DNA of 64,000 nucleotides from Enoplolaimus lenunculus (lineage: Eukaryota > Nematoda > Enoplea > Enoplida > Thoracostomopsidae), in assembly GCA_030248215.1 (NCBI GenBank), contig JASANG010002125.1:422501-486500 (forward strand), in the 5' to 3' direction. Every line of letters starts with the position of its first letter. Positions within the stretch are counted from its first letter, which is position 1. The notes under the pieces were generated by a model. It searched no databases and was not told where the DNA came from. It saw only the letters and a list, made by a program, of their open reading frames with translations. Both the position numbers and the translations under genes were made by a program. Shown in pieces: positions 41,387 to 54,800 of the stretch.

Positions 41387-41819
41387 TAATTAATTTGCGC
41401 AAAAGGATACATATAAAATATAGTGTTCAAAGAACAGTTTAAGCCATGTCAAGAAAAGTATTTCATACTGTAGTGACACTACTTACTAAGGGTGTAATAT
41501 GGGTGCTTCCATTTGGAGTCCTAATCAGTAAGAGTCCGTATCCCAAATTAGTGTCCGTTAGTGGATAGAGTCCCCAGAAGACTCGCCTAGACTGCTTACC
41601 TGTGGTACAGACGCTTAGATAACCAGCATGGCAATCAACAAACATGCTTTGGAGCAAGTCAGTTCTGACCAAAAAAGGAATATAAAAAGAAGGGTGTTTA
41701 GGTATGTCCAACTATAGGCTGAATTAAGAACAAATAACAGTCCGTAACTTAATAACAGAGGTAACCCTGCGGAGAAACAGGACAAATGTCAATCCCCAAA
41801 CAACTTAACAACATTATTG

Positions 41820-42330
41820 CAGATATTGACTAAAATTAACTAATTAACCGCCATTTTTATAATTTCGCCTCACCTCCGGCTCCGGCAATTTTCGTTGACT
41901 TCCGGCTATGATATTTTTCACCTCCCTGTTGCACCGGGGTGCCTAACTATGTTTAACCTACATCTTCCGTTGCGGGTTCGCAAAGTTTGTCGAGCTGCGG
42001 CTCTGGCATTTTTCTTTCCGGTACGAGGTTGGCGATATTTATCTCTGACCGGTGGACAATCCGGTAACAAATGACACCTTTAATGACGTGTAGCCATCAT
42101 CATTTGTTTGTACTTCGGTTTTACGCCAAAACGCTGCAAGAGAAAGCTTGTAGAAATCACAGGGCCGGAGCAGCCACCCCATACCCACACTTGGGGGGGA
42201 CGGCTACGCTAAAGAGGGCACCCCACCCTGAGAAGATTTCAAACACAAATTTAAAAAATATTTTAATTACCGCAAATGGTTGCCCATCACTGAATTTTGG
42301 GGGCACCAGCCTATCCTGCTCCGACACCCA
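41820..42330. mobile_element. Two hAT-like remnants
   Basis: 41870-41945 is the right end of a CCGG element (cctccggctccggcaatttt, gttgcacc). 42161-42330 is a CAGGGCCGGAGCAG copy ending cctgctccgacacc. Confidence 0.55.
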
Positions 42331-43392
42331 GAGTAATCAAGAGGGACATACGCCAAACTAAAGTGCTTCATAAAATACGTTGTAAACAATATTAATGCGC
42401 TTTTCACAATAATTGAAACCTGTATATATAAAAATAAAAAAAAACAAATAAAAGATGCTATGTTTAGTGCAATTGCATAGTGAAAATCTGCTTCACCAGA
42501 GCTTGGTTAGCAGTACGGAGCCAGACGTAATGAGATAATTATTTGTAAAAGTTACTTGGCGAGCTATCGTAACTAAAACATCAATTTTTTGGATCCTTAG
42601 CAGGTTATTGAGCAGCATTTTTGACCTTTTATCGGCTTTGAGAAATTTCGCGGATTATCGTATCGCCCTTGTATCTGCGTTTAGCTTGCAATAACAAGAT
42701 ACTGATAGCGTTCTACAAACACAGGAGTCATTCGTCAGGTGCTAAAGTGTTTTAATGGTATTTTAATTTGTCTTGTTATCTTCAGATTTTGGGGTTTACA
42801 TACAATAGCAATCTTGTTCCGTACAGTTACAAACTACATAGGTCATGCTTTCAGCTAATCGCACGTGATTTTTTCGGAGTGTATTTTAAACTTATAGGTT
42901 CTATTCTAACTCAGTTTAAAGTTTAAAAGAGATACAATATATCAAAGGTTTCGTCCTAAAATATCAAATTTTGCCATTTCAAGGCGTTCAAACGCTTCTG
43001 TGAGGCTTGAAGTATTCAACGGGTCATAGCTGTTTGAGGCACGATATGTCTGATTTTTGCACGAGTTTGATGGCGTCGATGGCATGATTGTTGTCATGCA
43101 GGCGATATCGAAACATTACTTTTAGGCCTGATAACAGATTTACCATTTTTATTTACCTCTGTTCGTTATTCCGAATACCCGTTAAATTATTAGTTTTAGC
43201 CCAATATTTCTTCCGCCTAAATTGTGAAAATATAATATGTCAACATGTTGTAAGACAAGTTTAGGGTTTATGCTGCAAACGTGTCGATGTCTCAAAAATT
43301 GCATCTGTCAGCCGGCTGGTCACAAACTTGCGAGTTTCGGCGGCAAAAAACCAGCGAACGGGATTTGTAGTTTCATTAGGTATTACATAAAT
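42331..43392. other. Intergenic DNA, nothing recognised
   Basis: Between slo-1 and GNS. No open frame above the background, no inverted ends and no tandem array seen. Confidence 0.35.
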
Positions 43393-43599
43393 GGGCCAAT
43401 ATAAAGAACACGGGCGGAACAATATTTTAAGCTTATTCCTAAGCGTAAGCGTAAGCCTAAGCCTAACCTAAGCGTAAGGATGAGTATATTCTTAAGCCTA
43501 ATATCCTAAGCCTAAGCCAAGCTAACAATATGTCTAAAGCTTAACCTTCTATTCTAGTCCCACAGAAAAACGTTGCACCCCTGAACTTTACTTGGGCCC
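43393..43599 (+). mobile_element. TTAGGC element in the intergenic region
   Basis: Left gggccaatataaagaacacg ggcggaac, right cgttgcacccctgaacttta cttgggccc. Core cctaagcgtaagcgtaagcc with a gtaaggatgagtatattc spacer. Confidence 0.8.
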
Positions 43600-44882
43600 A
43601 TAAATGTAATACTAGTGATCAAAGCTAACACGATACATAGCTGTCATTGTTTGTTTCATGGATCAAAACAACAAAATTAACAAGTTATTTGACTGAAAGC
43701 CAAATATATGGTCACCGCGAGCTAACACAAAGATGACAATTTTTGTAATGCATTATGATTTATTACTGTTTAGTTAAACTAAACGTAAATCTGCCAAGAT
43801 TAGAAGCAGGCGTCCAGAAAAAAACTTTAATTGAAAAGGTTTAAATCCTGGATCAGAGGGTGGCTAGAACCCCAACCACCCTCTGCCTTAGGTCTGGCAC
43901 CGTAATGTTTACTGTAACCGCGATGTATCTTATTAGATTATAAATTTTTAATTAGCGCAACTTTAACTTTTCTTCGAATTTTAAAATGTTGGTACGTGAG
44001 CAATACTTTTGAACCAGTTATACCTTATTAATTTCCGATCACGTAGAAATTACGCTGTCACAGTTCCAAGGGCGATTTGGTACGGAAACATATAATTTAA
44101 TGTTCTGGTGAAATCGTCCTATCACAAGAATTTTTATTATTTGTCCAGGATAGTTTGCTTTTAACCTGTGTTTTTACCAGAGGTTGCAACCTCATTGCTA
44201 GCAGTCTATTTGCTTGATGTACCTTGCATTTAACGCTAGTGCCAATACATAAGATTTTGCTGGTTTTGCTTGATAAAGTTTAAAAAGGAACTTCATTCCT
44301 TCTATGTGTCAAAACAGAACCTTTGGTTCGACCTACAGTGAGCGACGCTGCAAGTAATGGTTCAACGGACGGCCGAAACTGCAGTCATCTCTCGGCGCAG
44401 TGGGTAGCAAGGTGCCGTAGAGCTCAGTAACCGAAGCGGTGCCACGATTAGCTGTACGAATGTGCTAACGTAGCTCTTAACAAACTTTTTCTAATTATTT
44501 TGTCATGCAAACCCATATGCTAAAAGTATGTTCAAGGAGTGATATTCGGAACCTGACATGAGTAAATGCAAACCGAATTTGCAGTGGTTGCGCACAGTTT
44601 TCATGAAATTCCCGAATTAAAAATCGAGCGAAAAAATAACGTTTTTGTTTTAGAATGAAAATTTACATATTTTTGAAGTGTTTTACAGCTTCTCTGTCCG
44701 CTAAACGATGATTGGTGTTCATTGCTTGAGAATGTACGAAACTTTTAAATTTAGAATTTTTAAAATCCATGAAAGCTTATATTTAAAGTCGTTCTATTGT
44801 ATTTGAACAGTGACAAAAAGTACCGCTTACGATTTGAAAAATTGCGCTTTCAAAAATATATTATAAGGTTGATTTGATACTA
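43600..44882. other. Intergenic DNA, one tRNA-like patch
   Basis: 44380-44460 has cggcgcagtgggtagc, like a tRNA or SINE A box, but no B box (gttcgaatc) at the right distance. The rest shows nothing recognisable. Confidence 0.25.
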
Positions 44883-45100
44883 CACTGCAAAAAATGATGA
44901 GTCAAATGGACTCTATCCGCAATCGGCTTTTTCTGACTACGCAAACTGAGTCGAAATGACTCCGCCAGAGATCAATCCGATTCACTGAATCGCTCAGTGA
45001 GTCGAAATTAACTCTGGCGGAGTCGAATTTGACCCAGTTTGTGTAGTCACGAAAAGCCTATTTCGGAGAGAGTCAATTTAACTCACCATTTTTTACAGTG
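44883..45100. mobile_element. Foldback GAGTC MITE, copy 2
   Basis: Ends cactgcaaaaaatgatgagt and ctcaccattttttacagtg, bordered by TA on both sides. 218 bp, arms about 100 bp. Confidence 0.85.
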
Positions 45101-45651
45101 TACAGTCCTATATATACGAGATAATTCTGTGCTAAAGCTGCCAACGAATGTCCACGAATCTGTTGTTATATGTAGCTTTATTTTGAAAATGGTACTGATG
45201 AATTTAAGTTACACCATTGTGTCGCAAATTCTAGTTCAGAATTTTCAACAAAATTTAATCTTTTAAAAACACATAATCTTTTGAAGACTTCCGCAAGCGA
45301 AACCAGGAATCACCGCCCGATGGTGGTAACAAAAAATATAAAACCTATATACAGCAAGCGATTATTTTAAAAGATAAAAAAAGTATAGCAAAAAACGTCG
45401 TAAGTAAAATTAGGCTTCCGTTGAGGCAACAGAAAGTTTGTCCGCTTCGGCGCTTCCAATTCAGATCCACCGATCCCTATACAGCGAACACAACGAGCAA
45501 CAACGTCTTTTATTCAGGCAAGCAGACAGGGTATGGGTATCCGTTGTTTCAGACATATTTGTTCCCTTCATTTTGCAACAAAATGTTACAAAAAATCTTA
45601 TAATTCCAATACTAACTATAACTACTATTAATATTTATTTTAAAAAGCGAC

Positions 45652-45826
45652 ATGGAGCCCAAAGTCAAACTTTTGCGGATGCTGAAAATTTTTGCATTAA
45701 CTCTTATGTTACCAGTTCAGCGCAGCAATGAATTGCAGAAACCGAATTTCATTTTGATTCTGACCGACGATCAAGATGAAGTGTTTCAAAGTGCGCAACA
45801 AATGCCACATTTGAATCGCTTGGCTG
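45652..45826 (+). CDS. GNS: GNS exon 1: signal peptide and first metal site
   Basis: 58 codons plus 1 nt. The hydrophobic [14 protein letters not shown] follows a basic start, as in a signal peptide. [16 protein letters not shown] carries the paired Asp that bind calcium. Donor gctg|gttagt. A second in-frame ATG at 45679 would still give a signal peptide, so the exact start is open. Confidence 0.9.
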
Positions 45827-48800
45827 GTTAGTGATGCGCTAGTTGTCTACATGTTAGCTTTTACTGTTTTACTGATTCTGCTCAAGAGAACTGGTACACT
45901 CAAAAAATACTTCTGATATTTAAGAAAAAAATTTTTTTACATTTAAGATATATGATTAGCAAGGTACACTTAAGAAGCATTTCTGTTTTTATAACAAAAA
46001 AGTTTTCAAAAGTTTTGAAATAGTCTCAAAATTAACGTTTTCGTGTTCTTTTCAGAAAAATTGTGTTAAATATAAAAAAAACTTTTCAGCTTTGCCACAT
46101 TTGAAAAAATTCTGAAACATTTTTTGTGTCTATTGCCTGCACAGAATGCAGCACAAAACACTTCACAAATTCACAACAGCAAGTAAACATCGTACCTTTA
46201 TAATTCTGAGAACGAACAGCAACATCTTAATCACGGCACTCTGCTTAGGTTTAGGCTTAAATTCAGTTATAATAGGCTTACCCTTACGCTGAGGTTCAAG
46301 CTTACTACTGCTATAGACATGCCCCTCAACAAGGCAGCATTGGCTAGAATTAGTCTCAAAAAGAACACTATTTTAAATACTAACACAGCGATCTTAAACC
46401 GTTCCTTGGTATAAAATGATGACATTCTAAAATATATCGCCAGTGATGTAGCGAAATCGTTATAATAAATAGGTCGGACAATGTTATACTTTTAGGGCCG
46501 TAACACTAGATTAAGCGTATTTCTAAGCCTAAGCCTAAGCCTAAGCGTTGCGAAAGCGTATTTCTAAGCCTAAGCCTAAGCCTAAGCTAAAAAAATGTAA
46601 GTCTAAAATGTAAGCCTACTCTTTTTACAGGGCCACCAGAAACCGGGACGGCCCTAAAAGGAACACGGGTCAATAGTTCTATGCGATTAGCTAAAACATT
46701 ATAGTTGCATCAATTTAAGCACTTTTTTCAAAACATCGCAAAATTGGCTGTTTATTTTCGATAAAAATTCCACAACTTTGCTAATTGCGTTATCTGGACA
46801 CTATTAAACGTTTTTTAGACGAAGGTGTACGAATGTCAAACGCATTTGTGACCACACCGATATGTTGTCCAAGTCGGTCGTCCATATTAACTGGGCAGTA
46901 TGTTCACAATACGCGAGTTTTTAATAATACCATTGAAGGTTAATAACTTAAATTTATTTATATATATATATGTATATTGAAAAATCGGCAAATCGGCCCA
47001 TGTTACGCTGAGGGCCGTCCCGCTGTCCCGGGACAGTGGGACAGTGGGACAGCCGGGACAGTGGGACACTGGGACAGTAGGACAGCGGGACTGTCCTACT
47101 AACCCATTGTCCCGCTGTCCTGCTGTCCCACTGTCCTGCTGTCCCGCTGTCCTACAGTCCCGCTGTCCAACCGTCCCGCTGTCCTACTGTCCCGCTGTCC
47201 CACTGTCCAGCTGTCCCACTGTCCCACTGTCCCGCTGTTCCGCTGTCCTACTGTCCCGCTGTCCTACTGTCCCGCTGTCCCACTGTCCTACTGTCCCGCT
47301 GTCCCACTGTCCCGCTGTCCCGCTGTCCTACTGCCTACTGTCCTACTGTCCCGCTGTCCTACCGTCCCACTGTCCCGCTGTCCCACTGTCCCGCTGTCCT
47401 ACGGTCCAGCTGTCCCACTGTCCCGCTGTCCTACTGTCCCGCTGTCCTACTGTCCCGCTGTCCCGCTGTCCTACTGTCCCGTTGTCCTACTGTCCCGCTG
47501 TCCTACTGTCCCGCTGTCCCACTGTCCCGCTGTCCTACTGTCCCGCTGTCCTACTGTCCTACTGTCCCGCTGTCCTACCGTCCCACTGTCCCGCTGTCCT
47601 GCTGTCCCGCTGTCCCACTGTCCTACTGTCCCGCTGTCCCGCTGTACTACTGTCCTACTGTCCCGCTGTCCCACTGTCCCGCTGTCCTACTGTCCTACTG
47701 TCCCGCTGTCCTGCTGTCCAACTGTCCCGCTGTCCTACTGTCCCACTGTCCTGCTGTCCCACGTCCTGCTGTCCCACTGTCCCACTGTCCCACTGTCCTA
47801 CTGTCCTACTGTCCAGCTGTCCTACTGTCCCGCTGTCCCACTGTCCCACTGTCCCGCTGTCCTACTGTCCCACTGTCGTACTGTCCACCTGTCCCGCTGT
47901 CCTACTGTCCCGCTGTCCTACTGACCCGCTGTCCTACTGTCCCGCTGTCCTTCTATCCCACTGTCCCGCTGTCCTACTGTCCCGCTGTCCTACTGTCCCG
48001 CTGTCCTACTGTCCCGCTGTCCTACTGTCCCGCTGTCCTGCTGTCCCACTGTCCTACTGTCCCACTGTCCCGCTGTCCCACTGTCCTACTGTCCCACTGT
48101 CCCGCTGTCCCGCTGTCCTACTGTCCCGCTGTCCTACTGTCCCGCTGTCCTACTGTCCAGCTTTCCTACTGTCCTACTGTCCAACTGTCCCACTGTCCCG
48201 CTGTCCTACTGTCCAGCTGTCCTACTGTCCCGCTGTCCTACTGTCCCACTGTCGTACTGTCCCCCTGTCCTACTGTCCCGCTGTCCTACTGTCCCGCTGT
48301 CCTTCTATCCCACTGTCCCGCTGTCCTACTGTCCCGCTGTCCTACTGTCCCGCTGTCCTACTGTCCCGCTGTCCTACTGTCCCGCTGTCCTGCTGTCCCA
48401 CTGTCCCACTGTCCTACTGTCCCGCTGTCCTACTGTCCCGCTGTCCTACTGTCCAGCTTTCCTACTGTCCTTCTGTCCAACTGTCCCGCTGTCCTACTGT
48501 CCCGCTGTCCTACTGTCCCGCTGTCCTACTGTCCCGCTGTCCTGCTGTCCCACTGTCCTACTGTCCCACTGTCCCGCTGTCCCACTGTCCTACTGTCCCA
48601 CTGTCCCGCTGTCCCGCTGTCCTACTGTCCCGCTGTCCTACTGTCCCGCTGTCCTACTGTCCAGCTTTCCTACTGTCCTACTGTCCAACTGTCCCACTGT
48701 CCCGCTGTCCTACTGTCCAGCTGTCCTACTGTCCCGCTGTCCTACTGTCCCACTGTCGTACTGTCCCCCTGTCCCGCTGTCCTACTGTCCCGCTGTCCTA

Positions 48801-51800
48801 CTGTCCCGCTGTCCTTCTATCCCACTGTCCCGCTGTCCTACTGTCCCGCTGTCCTACTGTCCCGCTGTCCTACTGTCCCGCTGTCCTACTGTCCCGCTGT
48901 CCTGCTGTCCCACTGTCCCACTGTCCTACTGTCCCGCTGTCCTACTGTCCCGCTGTCCTACTGTCCAGCTTTCCTACTGTCCTTCTGTCCAACTGTCCCG
49001 CTGTCCTACTGTCCCGCTGTCCTACTGTCCCGTTGTCCTACTGTCCCGCTGTCCTACTGTCCCGCTGTCCTACTGTCCCACTGTCCTACTGTCCCGCTGT
49101 CCTGCTGTCCCACTGTCCTACTGTCCCGCTGTCCTACTGTCCCACTGTCCTGCTGTCCCACGTCCTGCTGTCCCACTGTCCTACTGTCCCGCTGTCCTAC
49201 TGTCCCGCTGTCCCACTGTCCCGCTGTCCTACTGTCCCGCTGTCCCACTGTCCCGCTGTCCTACTGTCCCACTGTCGTACTGTCCCCCTGTCCCGCTGTC
49301 CTACTGTCCCGCTGTCCTACTGTCCCGCTGTCCTACTGTCCCGCTGTCCTACTGTCCCGCTGTCCTACTGTCCCGCTGTCCTACTGTCCCGCTGTCCTAC
49401 TGTCCCGCTGTCCCACTGTCCTACTGTCCCACTGTTCTACTGTCCCGCTGTCCTACTGTCCAGCTTTCCTACTGTCCTACTGTCCCACTGTCCTACTGTC
49501 CAACTGTCCCGCTGTCCTACTGTCCCGCTGTCCTACTGTCCCGTTGTCCTACTGTCCCGCTGTCCTACTGTCCCGCTGTCCTACTGTCCCGCTGTCCTAA
49601 TGTCCCGCTGTCCTACTGTCCAGCTGTCCTGCTGTCCCACTGTCCTGCTGTCCTACTGTCCCGCTGTCCTACTGTCCCGCTGTCCTACTGTCCAGCTTTC
49701 CTACTGTCCCACTGTCCTACTGTCCAACTGTCCCGCTGTCCTACTGTCCCGCTGTCCTACTGTCCAGCTTTCCTACTGTCCCACTGTCCCGTTGTCCCAC
49801 TGTCCTACTGTCCCGCTGTCCTACTGTCCAGCTTTCCTACTGTCCCGCTGTCCTACTGTCCAGCTTTCCTACTGTCCCGTTGTCCTACTGTCCCGCTGTC
49901 CCACTGTCCCGGGACAGCGGGACGGCCCACAGCGTAACATGGGCCGAAAAATCTATTCGGGTAGTTTGTTTTTCCCGTCATATAAGTCCTTCCGCTCGTA
50001 ACAATGTTTAGCCTAAGCCTAAACCTGCGTGCGAATAATCTTAAGCTTAAGCCTAACCCTGAGCCTAAGCCTAAGCATGTGATAGTGTAAATGTTAGAAA
50101 CACTGTTGAAGAGAGCCTTTAGTCTTCTTTTAAAATAATAATTAGTGTGAAAGGAAAGTATTAAACAAGTACCATTTTGGCATAATTACTGCATGGTTTC
50201 AATTGAATCAATACGGTTCAATATGAAATAAATATCAAGGGATCAACAGCGGATAATAACGTGATTTGGGCAAGGGTGATTATATATTTCACATAAAACC
50301 CTTTCTCACATAAATATTTTCTATTTCCTAAGGTCTAGTTTAAAGTCCGGATTCGAATCGCAACCTCTGGGGTGCGATGCGCTTATCATCACCACCACCA
50401 AGGTATAGGAGGTCGATGCTCGAAGGCGACGTGGTGTTCACGTCTGTTAACACTTCGCATTGCGCACGAACTTTCGTATTGTAGTGACCCGAATAAGAGA
50501 AGGGGGTAATAAGAAGGGGTCCCCATTTGGAGTTCCAATCAGCACGGACCCGTAGCCAAGGAAGGGCCAGAGGGGCTCAGCCCCCGGAAAAAATTTTGCC
50601 CAAGAGTAAGTTTTCTATTTTGCTTGTAACACATTGAAAACCCTTGAATGCCCCTCCTGACAATTTCTTAGCTCCCCCTTAGCAAGGTGAGTTGGCTACG
50701 GCCTGAATCAATAGCAGTCTATATCTCTAATAAAAGCCTGTAAGCGGATATAGTCTCTAAACCCTAATTCGAGTCCATAAATGTCAATTATCCCTAATTG
50801 TAGTGTTTAAATGACTCCAGGACCAAATAAAGTTGAGTTCGAAACTTTAAAGCGTACTTAAGTTTTGAAAGTATAATTCTTAATTATAAACTTGCATTAT
50901 CGCTCAGAGTTCGAAAGTTGCTGACAGTATATATATTTTTTGTTATTAACCGCAGCGCAATTATCGAGAGACGGAACTACGTTTCTATAACAGAAAAAAA
51001 TGCGCAACCATACGATCAAAAGAGTTTTCAAAGTATTTCAATAAAATTGTTTCGTTGCTTTTTGCAAACGCAAATCTAAATGTTGAACCAATTTTCAATC
51101 CACTGGCCCGGAAGATAGGGAAGCTGGGGAGCTTAGAAGCTGGCGAAGCTTGGACTTGTGATTAGACTTTGGCTTATACAATAGGACGACCAGGTTTAGG
51201 CATCAGCTTCTGTTCGTTCAGTACGCAGATCCTATAGTTTGCATTGGGCCATATATCTTCATCAGTGCCCAAATTCTGTTTCAGGCAACTGTGGCAGTAA
51301 ATTGTGGCAGCAAACCAAAGAATCACACCAAACATGGCATCAAGCATTGAGAAACGACGGATATACAACATTCTACATTGGAAAATACTTGAATCAGTAC
51401 GGGTCACGTGAAACCGGAGGGTTGACACGGATACCCCCTGGATGGGACTCATGGGTAGGACTGCGTGGTAATTCGGTGTACTACAATTATACGCTGTCAG
51501 TCAACGGGACTCGAGAAAAACACGGTGACGAGTTAGACGATTATTTAACAAGCGTAATAGAACGACAAGCCAAAGAATTTATAAATAACAACGCAGGTAT
51601 CAATCACTTCGATATTTAATCATAAAGTTGTTTCTAGATCTAGCGGTATATATGGTAATGAATTCCGGTGAAGTTCCATAAAAGTAAGTACATTGCAAAA
51701 AAATCGTTAGTCAAATTGACTCTCTCCGAAATAGTTTCTACGGGACTACACAAACTGAGAGTCAAATTCGACTCCGCCAGAGTCAAATGCGCGACTCAGT

Positions 51801-54800
51801 GAGTCGAAATTGACTCTGGTGGAGTCGAATTTGACTCAAATTGTGTAGTCCCGTAGAATCTATTTCGGAGAGAGTCAATTTGACTCACCATTTTTTGCAG
51901 TGTACGTGAGTTGCCGTGGTCTTCTGTATCTACCAATGTCACCGTATGGTTAATAGTCCAGACCCTTCCGGGGACGGACCCATGTAAAGATCAGGGGCGG
52001 CACGTTTCTGTGGGACTAGAAAAGAGTAAGCTTAAGCTTCAGACTAATGTTTTTGCTTGACTTTTAAGCTTAGGCTTAGGAAAATGCTTAAAGCACTGTT
52101 GCGCCCTTGTTCTTTAAATTGACCAGGGGACGCAACAGAACCCCGTGTGCACCCATCGCCTATGCCTATTCGCAGAGTGTAACCGTATATCCGTTTAAAA
52201 AATCGGTATCCGTTTCCGTTCTTGAAATAACGGAAGTTATGTTTTAGGCTCAAAATTAATTGTAAATCTCACGCATATATCTTGTAATTTTTCATTTCCA
52301 GAGGTGCTATAGTTGTTCGAAATGAAGAATTTACGAAATTAAATATAAAATCTTAAAAATTTCGATGCACCCGCTATTTTTCTTTAAAAAGTTTACAAAG
52401 CCCCGTGAATATTTGCACACGCCAATTGTGTTGGCAGAAAGATAAAACATCTTTGAAGCTTTTATACTTCAATATCTGTTTTCCGTTTCCGCTATTTTCA
52501 TCACTGTCAGTGTCCGTTATTTTGATCACTGTCCGTGTCCGTTATTTTGACCACTATCCGTTACCGTAGCCGTTCCCGTCATTTTAACTATCCCTTTTAT
52601 ACCCTGCCTCTTAGTGATAGACCAAGGCCTCGATTGTCTTTCTCCGACTCTATAAAGTGTACCTCATCGAAAATTAACACGTCAAAACTATATCTTAGAA
52701 TTGAATGACTACAGAATTTTCTCCAATTTTTACGACAATGTTTGATCTGAGCAATGAGAAAAGCCTGGTAACTGTTTCAAAAATACAAAACACTTTTTGC
52801 GTTTCAAACAACCGTTTTTGCCAAACACTTCAGAGCGTTTTCAATATTCTTTCGGCACTCTGGCTATTTATCAGAGCCTGGACAGACAAGTGTGGGCTTC
52901 TTGTAAAATAGCTAAACCAGCTCATATTTTAGGTAAAACCTTTTACAATCTGCATATGCCCCAACCAGGGGAGACAGCACACGCACACCACACTAGAAGA
53001 TTTCTTTTTGTAAGCCAGCGAGTGTAGCGAGCGAGAAAATCTGTTGGCATTTAGCAGCCTGGTGGGTTATTGTAAACCCTGTGTAGTGTAAAGCCATTTT
53101 AAAATCGCGGAAAAATCCAGATGTATATATATGTATTTCAAAACTTCGGCGGCGGTTTTTGTTTCATCCGGTTAGGGTGGGCCCCTAAAGATGTTGCCCC
53201 CCAAATGGCGGTATGGGGGTGGCTGCTCTGGACATGCTATTCATATTATAGTTTCTCTACTTGCACATAACCGTTTTGAAAGACGCTGTTTGAAATGTTT
53301 AAAAGCGCTTAAATTAGCGTTTTATATCTGAACACGGTTTGTAAGGCGGGCAAATTTTCATACTTTCACTTTCAGATATCAAATCTGGCCTGTAGCTAGG
53401 TCACCTTGCTACGGGGTCTAAATATTTTTCATCTGGAGTATTCAAAAGTTTTTGGTGACTTACAAGCAAGGTTGACAATTTTTAGGGAGGGCAAAATCCT
53501 TCCAGGAAACCTGACCCACTTTCCTCTTTTTTGGCTACGGGCCCGTACTGTAGTGACCCGAATAAGAGGCGGTCCCCATTTTGAGTCCCAATCAATAGGA
53601 GTCCGTATTCCTAATAAGAGTTCGTAAGTGGATGGAGTCCCTATATCCTAATTAGAGTCTATAAATGTCAATTATCCCTATTGTAGTGCATAAATGACTT
53701 CAAGGCCAAGTAAAGTTGAGTTCGAAACTTTAAAGGATACTTAGTTTTGAAAGTACATTCTTAAGTATAAACCTTACATTATCGCTGAGGCTATTGTGAC
53801 ACAAGACAAATAAACGTGTCATTCAACGGATAGTGGCAATACCGGATCTCCGGCGAGGCCAAATATATATCAGTATCCCCTCTTATTCGGGTCACTACAG
53901 TATCAAATTCTGTTGATATTAAAATATTTTCTAGGCAACTCAAATGCAAAACCGTTCTTTATGTTTATCGCACCTCCAGCGCCACACGTTCCATGTGACT
54001 CGTTGCCTCAATATTGGCGTGATTATCTTGGTTGGCAACCGCCGTACCGCAAAAGTTACGGTAAACACGCAAGCGATAAGCATTGGTTGATTAGATCTCA
54101 GCCAAAAACGATGTCATTTCTAAATAGACATTTTATCGAACTTAACTACAGGTTAGTTTTGGTGTATTAAGCTAATAGTTTAGTAAAATATATACTAAGC
54201 TAAAAGTAACGCCAGCTTCGATTTTTTTCTTAATTCTTTACATCTGATCTGTAATAAAGAATTTGAGTCTGTTTCGATCTTTGGGACAATTTTAGAAGTT
54301 TGATTGACGCGATATCTCCTACAGAAAGATGTTATTAAATGTCAAATTTCTGGCCGCATTTTGCATCTCATATTGTTGTCATTTATTTTGCTTAGCGTCC
54401 GGTAAGTACCGGTAATATTTCATGGTTTCCAGCGCCGGTGTTTTTCCAGCTTCAGTGTTATTTCGGCGTACGCCCATTCCTACGTTGATCAACAGTAATA
54501 GAATTTCCGTCCGAAAAACAGCATCTGACCTCCGCCAAAATATTTTTGGGCCCCTATAAACATATTTAAACTTGGACAGAGGCCAAACGCCTGCAAAGAA
54601 TATTCATTGATTTATTAATTTCAGGAAACGTTTAGAATCGTTGCGCAGTGTTGACGACACAGTTGCATCTCTCGTGGACGTAGTTCACCAAAACAACATT
54701 GCCGAGCGAACAATATTTGTATACGCGTCAGATAACGGATATCATTTTGGTGATTTCAATATGCCGCTTGACAAACGTCTGCCGTACGAATTTGATATTC

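Noticed and set aside
44380-44460. tRNA-like A box
   Set aside because: No B box and no cloverleaf could be traced.
47044-50001. 985-aa Cys/Pro/Leu-rich open reading frame
   Set aside because: It is read-through of the CTGTCCNN octamer array, which lacks stops in every frame, and it lies in a GNS intron.
50340-50420. tRNA gene on the minus strand
   Set aside because: A B-box-like gattcgaatcc is present but there is no acceptor stem or convincing A box; at most an old SINE fragment.
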